Assembly (NCBI GenBank): GCA_029938185.1
Contig: JAOZVK010000041.1
Coordinates: 1-20,141 of the forward strand
DNA from: Bacteroidales bacterium
GTDB taxonomy: Bacteria; Bacteroidota; Bacteroidia; Bacteroidales; JAOZVK01
Direction: 5' to 3'
Length of the DNA: 20,141 nt
Shown: positions 7,422-14,844 of the stretch, piece by piece
Position numbering within the stretch: the first letter of the stretch is position 1
How the letters are laid out: each line of letters opens with the position of its first letter
Notes under the pieces: model-generated
The model's database searches: none
The model's input: only the letters and a program-made list of their open reading frames with translations
Told to the model about the DNA's origin: nothing
Translations under genes and position numbers: made by a program

Positions 7422-7787
7422 ATGAAAAAAATTTTTTTAGGAGGAACAAAAAACAATTCACTTTGGCGTGAAGATTTCAAGAAATTATTAGATGGAAAAA
7501 ATTACAATTTTGTTGAAGATGAAAATGAAGAGAAGAATACTTGTGATTTCTTCATCTATATACTTACACCAAAACATAACAATTACTTCCCAATAGCAGA
7601 TGTTGTAGATAATTCAAATAAAAGAACTGACATTACAATTTTATGTATATTACAAAATGATGGAGATACCATTTATACTAAGTTTCAGACAAAGTCAATG
7701 AATGCAGTAAGAAAAATGGTAAAAAATAATGGAGCAAGTGTGTTTTCTGATTTAGAGGCAGTTGTAGATTTTCTTGAAAGGAAATAG
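7422..7787 (+). CDS. Small nucleoside 2-deoxyribosyltransferase-like protein
   Basis: This 121-aa protein has the pattern of the NDT-like family Nuc_deoxyri_tr2: IFLGGTKNNSLWRED at 4-18, CDFFIYILTP at 41-50, IADVVDNSNKR at 58-68 and a closing helix DLEAVVDFLERK. It is a clear paralogue of residues 1-127 of the giant protein encoded just downstream (VFLGGT...TWR, CDICLYVLTP, AEVVDDSYKK). The family belongs to the same Rossmann-like superfamily as TIR domains and cleaves or binds N-glycosidic nucleotide substrates. Where the large protein has E68 in AEVVDD, this one has D60. If that Glu is catalytic, as in classical NDTs, activity here may be altered. There is no signal peptide, so it is probably cytosolic. 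It lies inside the inverted-repeat pair. The exact function is unknown. Confidence 0.8.
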   Translation: MKKIFLGGTKNNSLWREDFKKLLDGKNYNFVEDENEEKNTCDFFIYILTPKHNNYFPIADVVDNSNKRTDITILCILQNDGDTIYTKFQTKSMNAVRKMVKNNGASVFSDLEAVVDFLERK

Positions 7788-7810
7788 TTTTTTTTGTAAA
7801 AGCATAAATA

Positions 7811-7909
7811 CTGTTACAAAAGTTTTTCGACATTTACTTATTCATAACTTGCTGATTAAGTTGTCTATGTACTAATGCGTAAGCAACTATAAATAGGTCG
7901 AAGACCTTA
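7811..7909 (+). repeat. Dispersed ~100-bp repeat, copy 2
   Basis: This is a full copy. The left end is CTGTTACAAAAGTTTTTCGA at 7811 and the right end GCGTAAGCAACTATAAATAG followed by GTCGAAGACCTTA, ending at 7909. It begins 23 bp after the small NDT-like gene and runs directly into the right inverted-repeat arm. Its first ~70 bp are about 90 percent identical to 20019-20090. Confidence 0.8.
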
Positions 7910-8052
7910 CTACTGTATTAAGACGTAAGTTTATAAAGTTTTTAAATATAATAATTTGACAGGATTTACAGAATTAACAGGATATTTTAAACATGTAAAT
8001 CATGTAAATCTTGTCTAAATAATACTAAAGAAACTTATGACTTGTTTCACTA
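7908..8052 (-). repeat. Right arm of the ~130-bp inverted repeat
   Basis: This is the reverse-complement partner of 6735-6866. Read on the minus strand it begins TAGTGAAACAAGTCATAAGT (8051 downwards) and proceeds through AATCCTGTCAAATT and TTTATAAACTTA to GTCTTAATACAGTAGTAAG. It contains the TTGACAGGATTTACAG motif common in Bacteroidota spacers and also seen at 20122-20141. The two arms enclose about 1.04 kb containing the small NDT-like gene. Confidence 0.8.
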
Positions 8053-8109
8053 CGAACTAAAAAACTGTGTCTTTTTTTTAAGTTAAAGTATAAACTTGAA
8101 CTTTATTTA

Positions 8110-8117
8110 TAACTTTG
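8110..8117 (+). promoter_or_regulatory. Bacteroidota -7 element for the TIR/WD40 gene
   Basis: TAACTTTG is a perfect TAnnTTTG match, 118 bp before the start codon and just downstream of the right inverted-repeat arm. A good -33 TTTG is not evident at the expected distance (GTTA near 8082). Its position, unique in the leader, makes it the best promoter candidate for the giant gene. Confidence 0.5.
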
Positions 8118-8130
8118 CAATGCATAAACA

Positions 8131-8204
8131 CAATATCAAGTTTATACAATATCAAATTTATACAATATCAAATTTATACAATATCAAATTTATACAATAT
8201 CAAG
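8131..8204 (+). repeat. 16-bp tandem repeat in the leader of the TIR/WD40 gene
   Basis: The unit CAATATCAAATTTATA occurs at 8131, 8147, 8163 and 8179, with a partial unit to 8204 (about 4.6 copies). The first unit has G for A at one position and the next two copies are identical. It lies between the candidate -7 element and the start codon and would be transcribed as 5' untranslated RNA. Copy number could change by slippage. Confidence 0.9.
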
Positions 8205-8234
8205 CATTAAACATTTTATAATAAAAAATAAAAA

Positions 8235-11200
8235 ATGAAAGTATTTCTTGGAGGAACAGTAGCTGATACTACTTGGCGAAATTATATGATGCCAAAATTA
8301 AAGGTTGATTATTTTAATCCTGTTGTAAAAGAATGGGACAATAAAGCATACGAACGTGAAATTTATGAAAGAAAACATTGTGACATATGTTTATATGTAT
8401 TGACTCCCAGAGCAGTAGGTTGGTATTCTTATGCCGAAGTTGTTGACGATTCATATAAAAAACCAGATAATACTATTTTTTGTTATATAGAAGAAGATAG
8501 GGATAAAAAATTTACTGATGAGCAAATTAAGGAGCTTAAAGAAATAGGAAAAATGGTTAAGGCAAATGGAGCCGTTTTGAAAGAATCGCTTGATGATGTG
8601 ATTGCTTTTCTTAATACTGCTGATATTGAAGAAAGTGCAATTGAAACTTCAAAAGAACTTAATAATGTGTTTATTTCTTATGGAAGAAGACATAGTTTGG
8701 GTTTTGCTCGCAAATTATATAACAATCTTACAGACAAAGGTTATGATGTTTGGTTTGATATGAATGATATACCACTTGGAGTTGATTTTCAACAACAAAT
8801 TGACGATGGAATAAAAAAAGCTGATAATTTTATATATATTATTTCTCCTCATTCAGTAAAATCAGTTTATTGTTTGAAAGAGGTAATCCTTGCCCTAAAG
8901 TATAATAAAAGAATTATTCCTCTTCTACACATTGAGCCTAACGATTGTTGGGATAAAATGCATCCTGTTATTGGAAAATTGAATTGGATATATTTCCGAC
9001 AAACAGAAAATTTTGATATACCACTTGAAGAATGGGAGTTTATTGATGATTTTGATGCAGGATTTGCTGGTCTTACAAGCTTAATTGATAGCCATAAGGA
9101 TTATCTTAGACTACACACTTATTTTCTTGACAAAGCATTATCATGGGATAAATACCATAATTCTTCAAAATACTTATTGATAGGAAAAGACAGAGAGATT
9201 GCTGAAAATTGGATATTGAAAAAAACTTTCAGATTAGAGACAGGACAAGAGGTTCAAGCTCCAACCACACCAACCGATATACACGCAGAGTACATATGCG
9301 AATCCAAAAAAAATGCAATAAATTTACTTACAGATGTATTTATTTCTTATTCAAGAGAGGATATTGAAGTAAAAGAGAAAATCCAAAATTCTTTAAACAG
9401 AAGTTTTTTTACCACATGGTCGGATACTTCAGACATCCAATCAGGGATTCCGTTTGAGCTTGCCATTAAAAACGGTATCGAAGAAGCTTCAAATTTTTTA
9501 TTTTTGATTTCAAAACATTCAATAAAGTCAAAGTTTTGCCTTAGTGAGTTAGAAATTGCAGTAAGTCTCAATAAGCGAATAATATCAATATTGGCTGAAC
9601 CAACAAATCTTGATAAAATTCCAGGAAAACTTAGAAGCATAGAATACATTGATATTACTAACAGAAAAGAAAAAGAAAAAGTTGAAATTGACGGACTCGA
9701 AGATGTTGAAGCTGAAGTTGATTCTCGTAAAAGTAAATCGCCTTATGAAGAATCAATAGACAAATTAATCAAGACATTGCATATTGATAATATATACTAT
9801 GGAGAACATAGAACAATATTAACACAAGCACTTAGGTGGAAAGATCATAATGAATTACCAAGTATGTTGATGAAAGGCTATTACCTTGAAAACTCAAAAA
9901 CTTGGTTAAAACTTGGAGCTCAAAAATCAGAAAAACCAACTAAGATTCATCAATATTTCATTAATAAAAGTATTGATAACTCTGCAATAGTCAGTTCCGA
10001 AGTTTACATTTCATATTGTAAAGTAGACAAGGATTTTGCTGTTAAGCTAAATCGACAACTTAAAATTTCGGGGAAAACAACATGGTTCGATAAAGATAAT
10101 ATACCTGGAGATGTTGATTTTCAAGAAAATATTCATTCAGGAATTGATAATTCTGATAATTTTATATTTATATTATCACCTGATTCAGCTAAAAACAAGG
10201 AAAGTGCTTTTGAGATTGAATATGCACAAAAAAATAATAAACGTGTTATTATACTATCGTTCAAAAAAGTTGATGATAATAAAATCCCATTAGAACTTAA
10301 AGATAAACAAATAATTGATTTTGATAATTCTGATTTTTACAAAGCATACAGTATTTTGCAACGTTCTCTTGATGTTGATAGAGGATATGTTCAAAATCAC
10401 ACAAAATATCTACAACAAGCTATAGATTGGAGAGATAATAATAAAGATGAATCAAGATTATTAAGAGGAAACGAGTATATATTTGCCGAAACATGGCTTT
10501 TGAGTGCATATAAAACTGAAGAACAAGAATTTACAGATTTCAAAAGTTTATCTGACAAGAAAACAATAAAAAAACCTGTTCCTTCAAAAATACAGCTTGA
10601 ATTTGTAGAAGAAAGCAAAGAAGCTATACTTGCAAAAGAAAGACAAGAGAAAGAACATCAAGAAAAACTTCTATTACTGGAAAAAGAAAAGGCAGAAACA
10701 GCCGAGAGAGCTGCAAAACGTCAGAAATTATTTACTATTGCTGTTAGCTTTGCTCTAATTGCAGCTATATTGCTTGGCATTTATGGATTTGTACAAAGTA
10801 ATAGAGCTAAGAATAGTGCAAGAATAGCGAAATCAGAAGAAATTGCCGCTTTTGCTTTTATTGAAGAAGAAAATGATCCAAGCTTATCAATAAGACTGGC
10901 AGAAGCAGCTAATAAAATTAACAAAAATCCAGATATAATCACATTGCTACATAAAATATATTCGAGAAACTTATTCTCCAAAATTGTGGGAAGAGAAATG
11001 AATGAAAAAGGTTTTTCATGTGTTGCTTTTTCTCCAAATAACAAACATTTTGTAACAGGCTCTTTCGATGGCTATGTACGTCTTTATGATATAAATGGAA
11101 AACTTATAAAGCAATTTTTCCCAAAAAGGTTTATAAATAATATTGATATTTCTCCCGATGGAAAATACATTGCAGTAGCTTATGCTGATACAATTGTTAA

Positions 11201-13565
11201 TATGTTAGATTTTGAAGGAAATATAATTAAAAGTTTTAGAGGACATAAAAAAGAGGTTCTATCAGTAAAATTTTCAAATTCTGGTAAATATTTGCTTTCA
11301 GGAGGTAAAAGTACAACAGCTATATTATGGGATATGAAAGGTAATATTGTTCAAACATTTGTTGGACACAAAAAGGGTATTGTTTCGGTCAATTTTAATA
11401 AAAATGATACTAAAATATTGACAGGTTCAGCAGACTATACTGCTATATTATGGAATATTGAAGGCAATGAATTGCAAGTATTTAAAGGACACACATATAA
11501 ATTAACTTCAGCAATATTTTCTCCAACTGAAGACAAAATCATTACCACATCTTTAGATAACTCGGCACGTTTGTGGGATTTTGAAGGTAATTTAATCAAA
11601 TCCTTTTCACATCCATCAGGTGTAAGGAGTATGGTTTTTTTCCCTAATGGAAAACACTTTGCAACAAGTTGTGATGATAACTTAATTCGTTTTTTTGACT
11701 TGAATGGTAGAGTTTTAAACACTTTCAGAGGACATATTAACAAATTAGTAATCGCTATTTCAAAAGATGCCAGCAGTTTACTTTCAGCATCTGTTGACCA
11801 AACTATCAGAAAATGGAAAATACCTATGGAACTTTTCCCTATTGTATTACAACATGAAGGTAAAGTAAATAGTGTAGCTTTTTCAAACAACAATGAATAT
11901 GTTTTAACAGCAGCATGGGATAAAACAGTACGTATTTGGAATAAAACGGGAAAAGAATTATTAAGAATTAACTGTGAATCTGGAGTTTTTGATGCTAATT
12001 TTTCTCCTGATATGAAATATATAATAATTGGAACTGAAGACCCTGTTATAAAACTTTGGGACTTGGAAAAATTTCCAATTACAGAAAATTTTAAAGTTTG
12101 GGATTTTAAAAACAATACTGCAAAACGTTTTGAAGGTCATACTGATGGAGTTTTGTCTGTAGATTTTTCTAACAATGCTAATAAAATTGTCTCTGCATCG
12201 AAAGATGGAACTGTAATAATTTGGGATTTAAACGGAAATCTTTTGAAAAGGATAAAAGCACATGATAATCAAGTTAATATCGCAAGATTTATGCCTGATG
12301 ATAATTCTATATTAACAGCCTCAAAAGATAATAGAGTAAAATTGTGGTCAATTGATGGTGAATTAATACAAACATTTAATGGACATTATGGAAGTGCCTA
12401 TTCTGTTGAATTCAATGAAAAAAACAATCAAATATTAACTGCTTCTGATGACAGAACGTTTCGCTTATGGGATATAAAAGAAGGAAAAGAATTCAGACAA
12501 TATGTAAATATTGAAAGTAGTATAAAATATGCTACATTTTCGCCAGACAAATCAAAGATTCTGACATCAGGTGATGCTAAAAAAGCAAAATTATGGGACT
12601 TAAATGGAAATTTACACCAGATTTTTGAAGGACATGCAAATGGAGTAAAAGAAACATGCTTTGCTTCAGATGGCGCGTACATTGCAACAGCTTCGTGGGA
12701 TTCAACTGCACGCATTTGGAAAGTAAAGCCAGAATATAACCGTTTCTTGAAACTTAACGAACATGAATATTTGAGTCCAGCAAATAAAATAAAATTTGGA
12801 GTAGTCGAATTTGAAAATATTTTGGAAACAGTAAAAGAAATGGAATTACCAGAAATAATTGAATATTTTGAAATGGCAGTTGACAAAACTACAAATGATA
12901 CCCTAAAAAGAGATTATTTGTTAAAAATGATAGAATGTAGCAAGAAAAGTATTTCAATGAATGCTTCCGCTGAAAATCTTACTACCTATTTTAATACCTT
13001 GTCAATATTGACAACAATTTATTCGCGACATTCAAGAAAAAAAGATATTCAAGAAATGATTAATCAAACAGACCTGATTTTTAAACAGATAACAGAACTA
13101 AAAAATCATGACCAATTAATTGTGGCTGCCGACTATTTTTCAGATAAACTTAATGAAAGAAAAAAATCTGATTATCAACTTAATTTAGGTGAAAAATTAT
13201 TAACAATATGCAATCTTTTATATGATAAAATTGACAATAATAATGAAATTGCAAATAGAATAATTGATTATGCAGGTAAAAAATCATTCTGTTTATTATA
13301 TGATAAAAAATATGATACGTTCTTGAAATTTACTGAATTGGTAGGCAAAATAGATTCAAAAAATATTTATTATAATAAAAATATTTTGATTGCCTATATA
13401 TTAAATGATAGATTTGAAGAAGCAAAGTCAATATTTATAAATAATAATAATATAAAATTAAAAATCTCTCTCAGGCAAATGTATTTAACTGATTTTGAAG
13501 ACCTTAAAAGCTATAATATTTCTCATTTGGATTTTGACAAATTTAGAGAATTTATAAAAAAATAG
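8235..13565 (+). CDS. Giant NDT-TIR-TIR-TIR-TM-WD40 protein (1776 aa)
   Basis: Residues 1-127 are an NDT-like domain (VFLGGT, CDICLYVLTP, AEVVDDS with E68). Three TIR domains follow at about 144-265, 366-475 and 588-700. Each has the (V/Y)(F/Y)ISY start and retains a glutamate at the site used for NAD cleavage in TIR enzymes (E216 in CLKEVILAL, E438 in CLSELEIAV, E660 in SAFEIEYAQ). Each TIR is followed by a similar helical linker (HT-x3-L-x2-A-x2-W ... LL-x-G ... E-x-W-L, then P-(T/S)-(D/K)-I). A charged helix (790-830), one membrane segment (about 832-853) and a (D)PSLSIRLAEAA helix come next. Fourteen WD40 repeats span about 920-1500, and an unassigned helical region ends the protein. No P-loop NTPase is visible, unlike STAND-type sensors. 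The plausible role is a TIR NADase effector gated by a WD40 sensor; substrate and trigger are unknown. The start is the only ATG giving the complete NDT strand. Confidence 0.9.
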   Translation: MKVFLGGTVADTTWRNYMMPKLKVDYFNPVVKEWDNKAYEREIYERKHCDICLYVLTPRAVGWYSYAEVVDDSYKKPDNTIFCYIEEDRDKKFTDEQIKELKEIGKMVKANGAVLKESLDDVIAFLNTADIEESAIETSKELNNVFISYGRRHSLGFARKLYNNLTDKGYDVWFDMNDIPLGVDFQQQIDDGIKKADNFIYIISPHSVKSVYCLKEVILALKYNKRIIPLLHIEPNDCWDKMHPVIGKLNWIYFRQTENFDIPLEEWEFIDDFDAGFAGLTSLIDSHKDYLRLHTYFLDKALSWDKYHNSSKYLLIGKDREIAENWILKKTFRLETGQEVQAPTTPTDIHAEYICESKKNAINLLTDVFISYSREDIEVKEKIQNSLNRSFFTTWSDTSDIQSGIPFELAIKNGIEEASNFLFLISKHSIKSKFCLSELEIAVSLNKRIISILAEPTNLDKIPGKLRSIEYIDITNRKEKEKVEIDGLEDVEAEVDSRKSKSPYEESIDKLIKTLHIDNIYYGEHRTILTQALRWKDHNELPSMLMKGYYLENSKTWLKLGAQKSEKPTKIHQYFINKSIDNSAIVSSEVYISYCKVDKDFAVKLNRQLKISGKTTWFDKDNIPGDVDFQENIHSGIDNSDNFIFILSPDSAKNKESAFEIEYAQKNNKRVIILSFKKVDDNKIPLELKDKQIIDFDNSDFYKAYSILQRSLDVDRGYVQNHTKYLQQAIDWRDNNKDESRLLRGNEYIFAETWLLSAYKTEEQEFTDFKSLSDKKTIKKPVPSKIQLEFVEESKEAILAKERQEKEHQEKLLLLEKEKAETAERAAKRQKLFTIAVSFALIAAILLGIYGFVQSNRAKNSARIAKSEEIAAFAFIEEENDPSLSIRLAEAANKINKNPDIITLLHKIYSRNLFSKIVGREMNEKGFSCVAFSPNNKHFVTGSFDGYVRLYDINGKLIKQFFPKRFINNIDISPDGKYIAVAYADTIVNMLDFEGNIIKSFRGHKKEVLSVKFSNSGKYLLSGGKSTTAILWDMKGNIVQTFVGHKKGIVSVNFNKNDTKILTGSADYTAILWNIEGNELQVFKGHTYKLTSAIFSPTEDKIITTSLDNSARLWDFEGNLIKSFSHPSGVRSMVFFPNGKHFATSCDDNLIRFFDLNGRVLNTFRGHINKLVIAISKDASSLLSASVDQTIRKWKIPMELFPIVLQHEGKVNSVAFSNNNEYVLTAAWDKTVRIWNKTGKELLRINCESGVFDANFSPDMKYIIIGTEDPVIKLWDLEKFPITENFKVWDFKNNTAKRFEGHTDGVLSVDFSNNANKIVSASKDGTVIIWDLNGNLLKRIKAHDNQVNIARFMPDDNSILTASKDNRVKLWSIDGELIQTFNGHYGSAYSVEFNEKNNQILTASDDRTFRLWDIKEGKEFRQYVNIESSIKYATFSPDKSKILTSGDAKKAKLWDLNGNLHQIFEGHANGVKETCFASDGAYIATASWDSTARIWKVKPEYNRFLKLNEHEYLSPANKIKFGVVEFENILETVKEMELPEIIEYFEMAVDKTTNDTLKRDYLLKMIECSKKSISMNASAENLTTYFNTLSILTTIYSRHSRKKDIQEMINQTDLIFKQITELKNHDQLIVAADYFSDKLNERKKSDYQLNLGEKLLTICNLLYDKIDNNNEIANRIIDYAGKKSFCLLYDKKYDTFLKFTELVGKIDSKNIYYNKNILIAYILNDRFEEAKSIFINNNNIKLKISLRQMYLTDFEDLKSYNISHLDFDKFREFIKK

Positions 13566-13754
13566 AAACAAATATGCTATATCAATACAACTTTCTTAAA
13601 TTCAGTTGGCAGTACACTTACGCAAGAGAAGAAAAGACTGTGTAAAATGGCTGTAGTGTATAGACTTAAATTTCTAAAGTCTTTTAAATTACCAGAAAGA
13701 CAAGCATTAAGATAAAAATGTATAAAATATCAGTATATTTTTCTTAAAATTATC

Positions 13755-13776
13755 GTGGCAGCTTGCAAGCTGCCAC
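13755..13776. repeat. Perfect 22-bp palindrome
   Basis: GTGGCAGCTTG is followed directly by its reverse complement CAAGCTGCCAC. It is much richer in G+C than its surroundings and lies about 190 bp after the TIR/WD40 stop codon. It lacks a T run, so it may be a REP-like palindrome or an inefficient bidirectional terminator. Confidence 0.6.
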
Positions 13777-13936
13777 AATTACATAGCATCTCGTGAAAAT
13801 ATCAATATTTTTACTTTATAAATTTTAGACCTCCATTCAGAATTATAAGCGATTTAAAGTTTAGTCCTTATAGTGTTTACTTCTTATGTCGGGAAGCTCT
13901 TGCCACTTGCTAATACTTCTTGGTCTTAATACAAGC

Positions 13937-13953
13937 GTATAAGGGACTTATAC
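13937..13953. repeat. Short perfect inverted repeat
   Basis: GTATAAG-GGA-CTTATAC has 7-bp arms and a 3-nt centre. It resembles the arrangement of CTGATAC-TTA-GTATCAG at 5935-5951. Its role is unknown. Confidence 0.35.
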
Positions 13954-14221
13954 CCTCTGTGAAATCACACACACTTTTTGTTTGCTTTTTAATATTTATA
14001 TTTGCATATCGCAAATTTCTCAAAAGCATACAGTTGTGTGCAGTGCTTTGAGCAGCTTATGCAGGATACACACATTGTACTTGAAACAATCAGTGTTTTT
14101 TTTGCTTGTTTCATACGCTTTGCTCATTCAACAAGCAACACCGCCTGTTCAAGACTCATTTCAGTTAGCTACAACAAAAAAAATACCAACAATTAGGTAT
14201 AGATAGAATAAAAAAAGTATT

Positions 14222-14229
14222 TACCTTTG
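14222..14229 (+). promoter_or_regulatory. Bacteroidota -7 element before the His-rich protein gene
   Basis: TACCTTTG is a perfect TAnnTTTG match 18 bp before the ATG at 14247, giving a very short leader. No clear -33 TTG is seen. Another match, TATATTTG, lies near 13995. Confidence 0.45.
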
Positions 14230-14246
14230 CATTATAAAATTATTGA

Positions 14247-14612
14247 ATGACTTTATTTAGAAAAATACAAAAATATGCAAGTGTTTTGTTATTGTTTATG
14301 TTACTCACAGTAATGTATAACAATATAACAAACAAACATTACCATTTGCTGCCAAACGGACAAATGATTGTGCATGCTCACCCTTTTTCTAAAAATGAAA
14401 GTAACGAAGCTCAAAAACAACACACGCATAGTTCTAATCAGTTATTTGTAATTATACAAATAAATAATTTATTCTCGCTTATATTAACTGTGTCATTTTT
14501 ATTATTATGTATTCAAGAAAACTTGAAGAAAAAAATAGTTCAATTTCAAATTAAACCTACTTTTTCTTTTCCTAAGATAAACTATAGATTAAGAGCCCCG
14601 CCTCTAAATTAA
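14247..14612 (+). CDS. Small histidine-rich two-helix membrane protein
   Basis: This 121-aa protein has two hydrophobic segments, about 11-25 (VLLLFMLLTVMY) and 66-88 (LFVIIQINNLFSLILTVSFLLL). They enclose a loop of about 40 residues bearing HYH (32-34), HAH (44-46) and HTH (60-62). The loop also has the pattern LLPNGQMIVHAHPF. A basic C-terminal tail follows. The positive-inside pattern places the His-rich loop in the periplasm. Proteins of this kind are often found beside TonB receptors in Bacteroidota; from memory they have no defined function. Metal binding is an inference from the clustered histidines. A TonB receptor gene follows on the same strand after 232 bp, which supports a link to metal uptake, although a repeat copy separates them. 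Confidence 0.75.
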   Translation: MTLFRKIQKYASVLLLFMLLTVMYNNITNKHYHLLPNGQMIVHAHPFSKNESNEAQKQHTHSSNQLFVIIQINNLFSLILTVSFLLLCIQENLKKKIVQFQIKPTFSFPKINYRLRAPPLN

Positions 14613-14714
14613 TTTCCATATCATTTTTATACAATCGGTTAATTTTAATCCAGTATACTGATTTTGTTTCAAAACAAAATTATAGTAAAGGTATGCAAAA
14701 AAACAATTCAAATT

Positions 14715-14811
14715 TAAGGTCTTTGACCTATTTAATGTGGCTTACGCTTTTTTACAAACTATTGTCATATAGTTAATTGTAAAAAAACAAATGCCGAAAA
14801 ACTTTCGTTAG
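14715..14811 (-). repeat. Dispersed ~100-bp repeat, copy 3 (inverted)
   Basis: Read on the minus strand it begins CTAACGAAAGTTTTTCGGCAT and ends AAGCGTAAGCCACATTAAAT followed by AGGTCAAAGACCTTA. This is the same layout and length as 3396-3493 and 7811-7909. It lies 33 bp before the TonB receptor start codon. Confidence 0.75.
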
Positions 14812-14844
14812 ACGACTTAATTAATAATTAAATACAGATTTAAA

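Larger units (their letters stand above)
13566..14246. other. Spacer between the TIR/WD40 gene and the His-rich protein gene
   Basis: I find no convincing gene in 680 bp. Two overlapping open frames of 74 and 64 codons (13982-14206 and 14002-14196) have no recognisable domain or ribosome site and are probably chance. Visible structures are the palindrome at 13755-13776, a hairpin GTATAAG-GGA-CTTATAC at 13937-13953, a dyad ATTTGC-ATATC-GCAAAT around 14000, and the promoter element at 14222. Confidence 0.6.

Noticed and set aside
8131..8204. Iteron-type replication origin
   Set aside because: The repeats are short and AT-rich, but there is no replication initiator gene or DnaA box cluster, and they sit in a gene leader.
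11435..12115. 226-codon antisense open frame within the WD40 region
   Set aside because: It is opposite the repeated WD40 coding sequence. Its residues mirror the repeats, so it is a shadow of the real gene.
12428..12886. 152-codon antisense open frame
   Set aside because: This is also a shadow of the WD40 repeats, with no independent start signals or domain.
8235..13565. STAND/NACHT-type ATPase sensor (Avs-like)
   Set aside because: The WD40 and pre-WD40 helix resemble those of such proteins, but no Walker A or B motif could be found between the TIR domains and the membrane helix.
13755..13776. Rho-independent terminator of the TIR/WD40 gene
   Set aside because: The stem is perfect, but it has no loop and no following T run, and it is about 190 bp from the stop codon. 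It is listed as a palindrome only.
13982..14206. Two overlapping small open frames in the spacer before the His-rich protein gene
   Set aside because: Their sequences look random, they overlap each other in different frames, and they run into the promoter region. I saw no homology.
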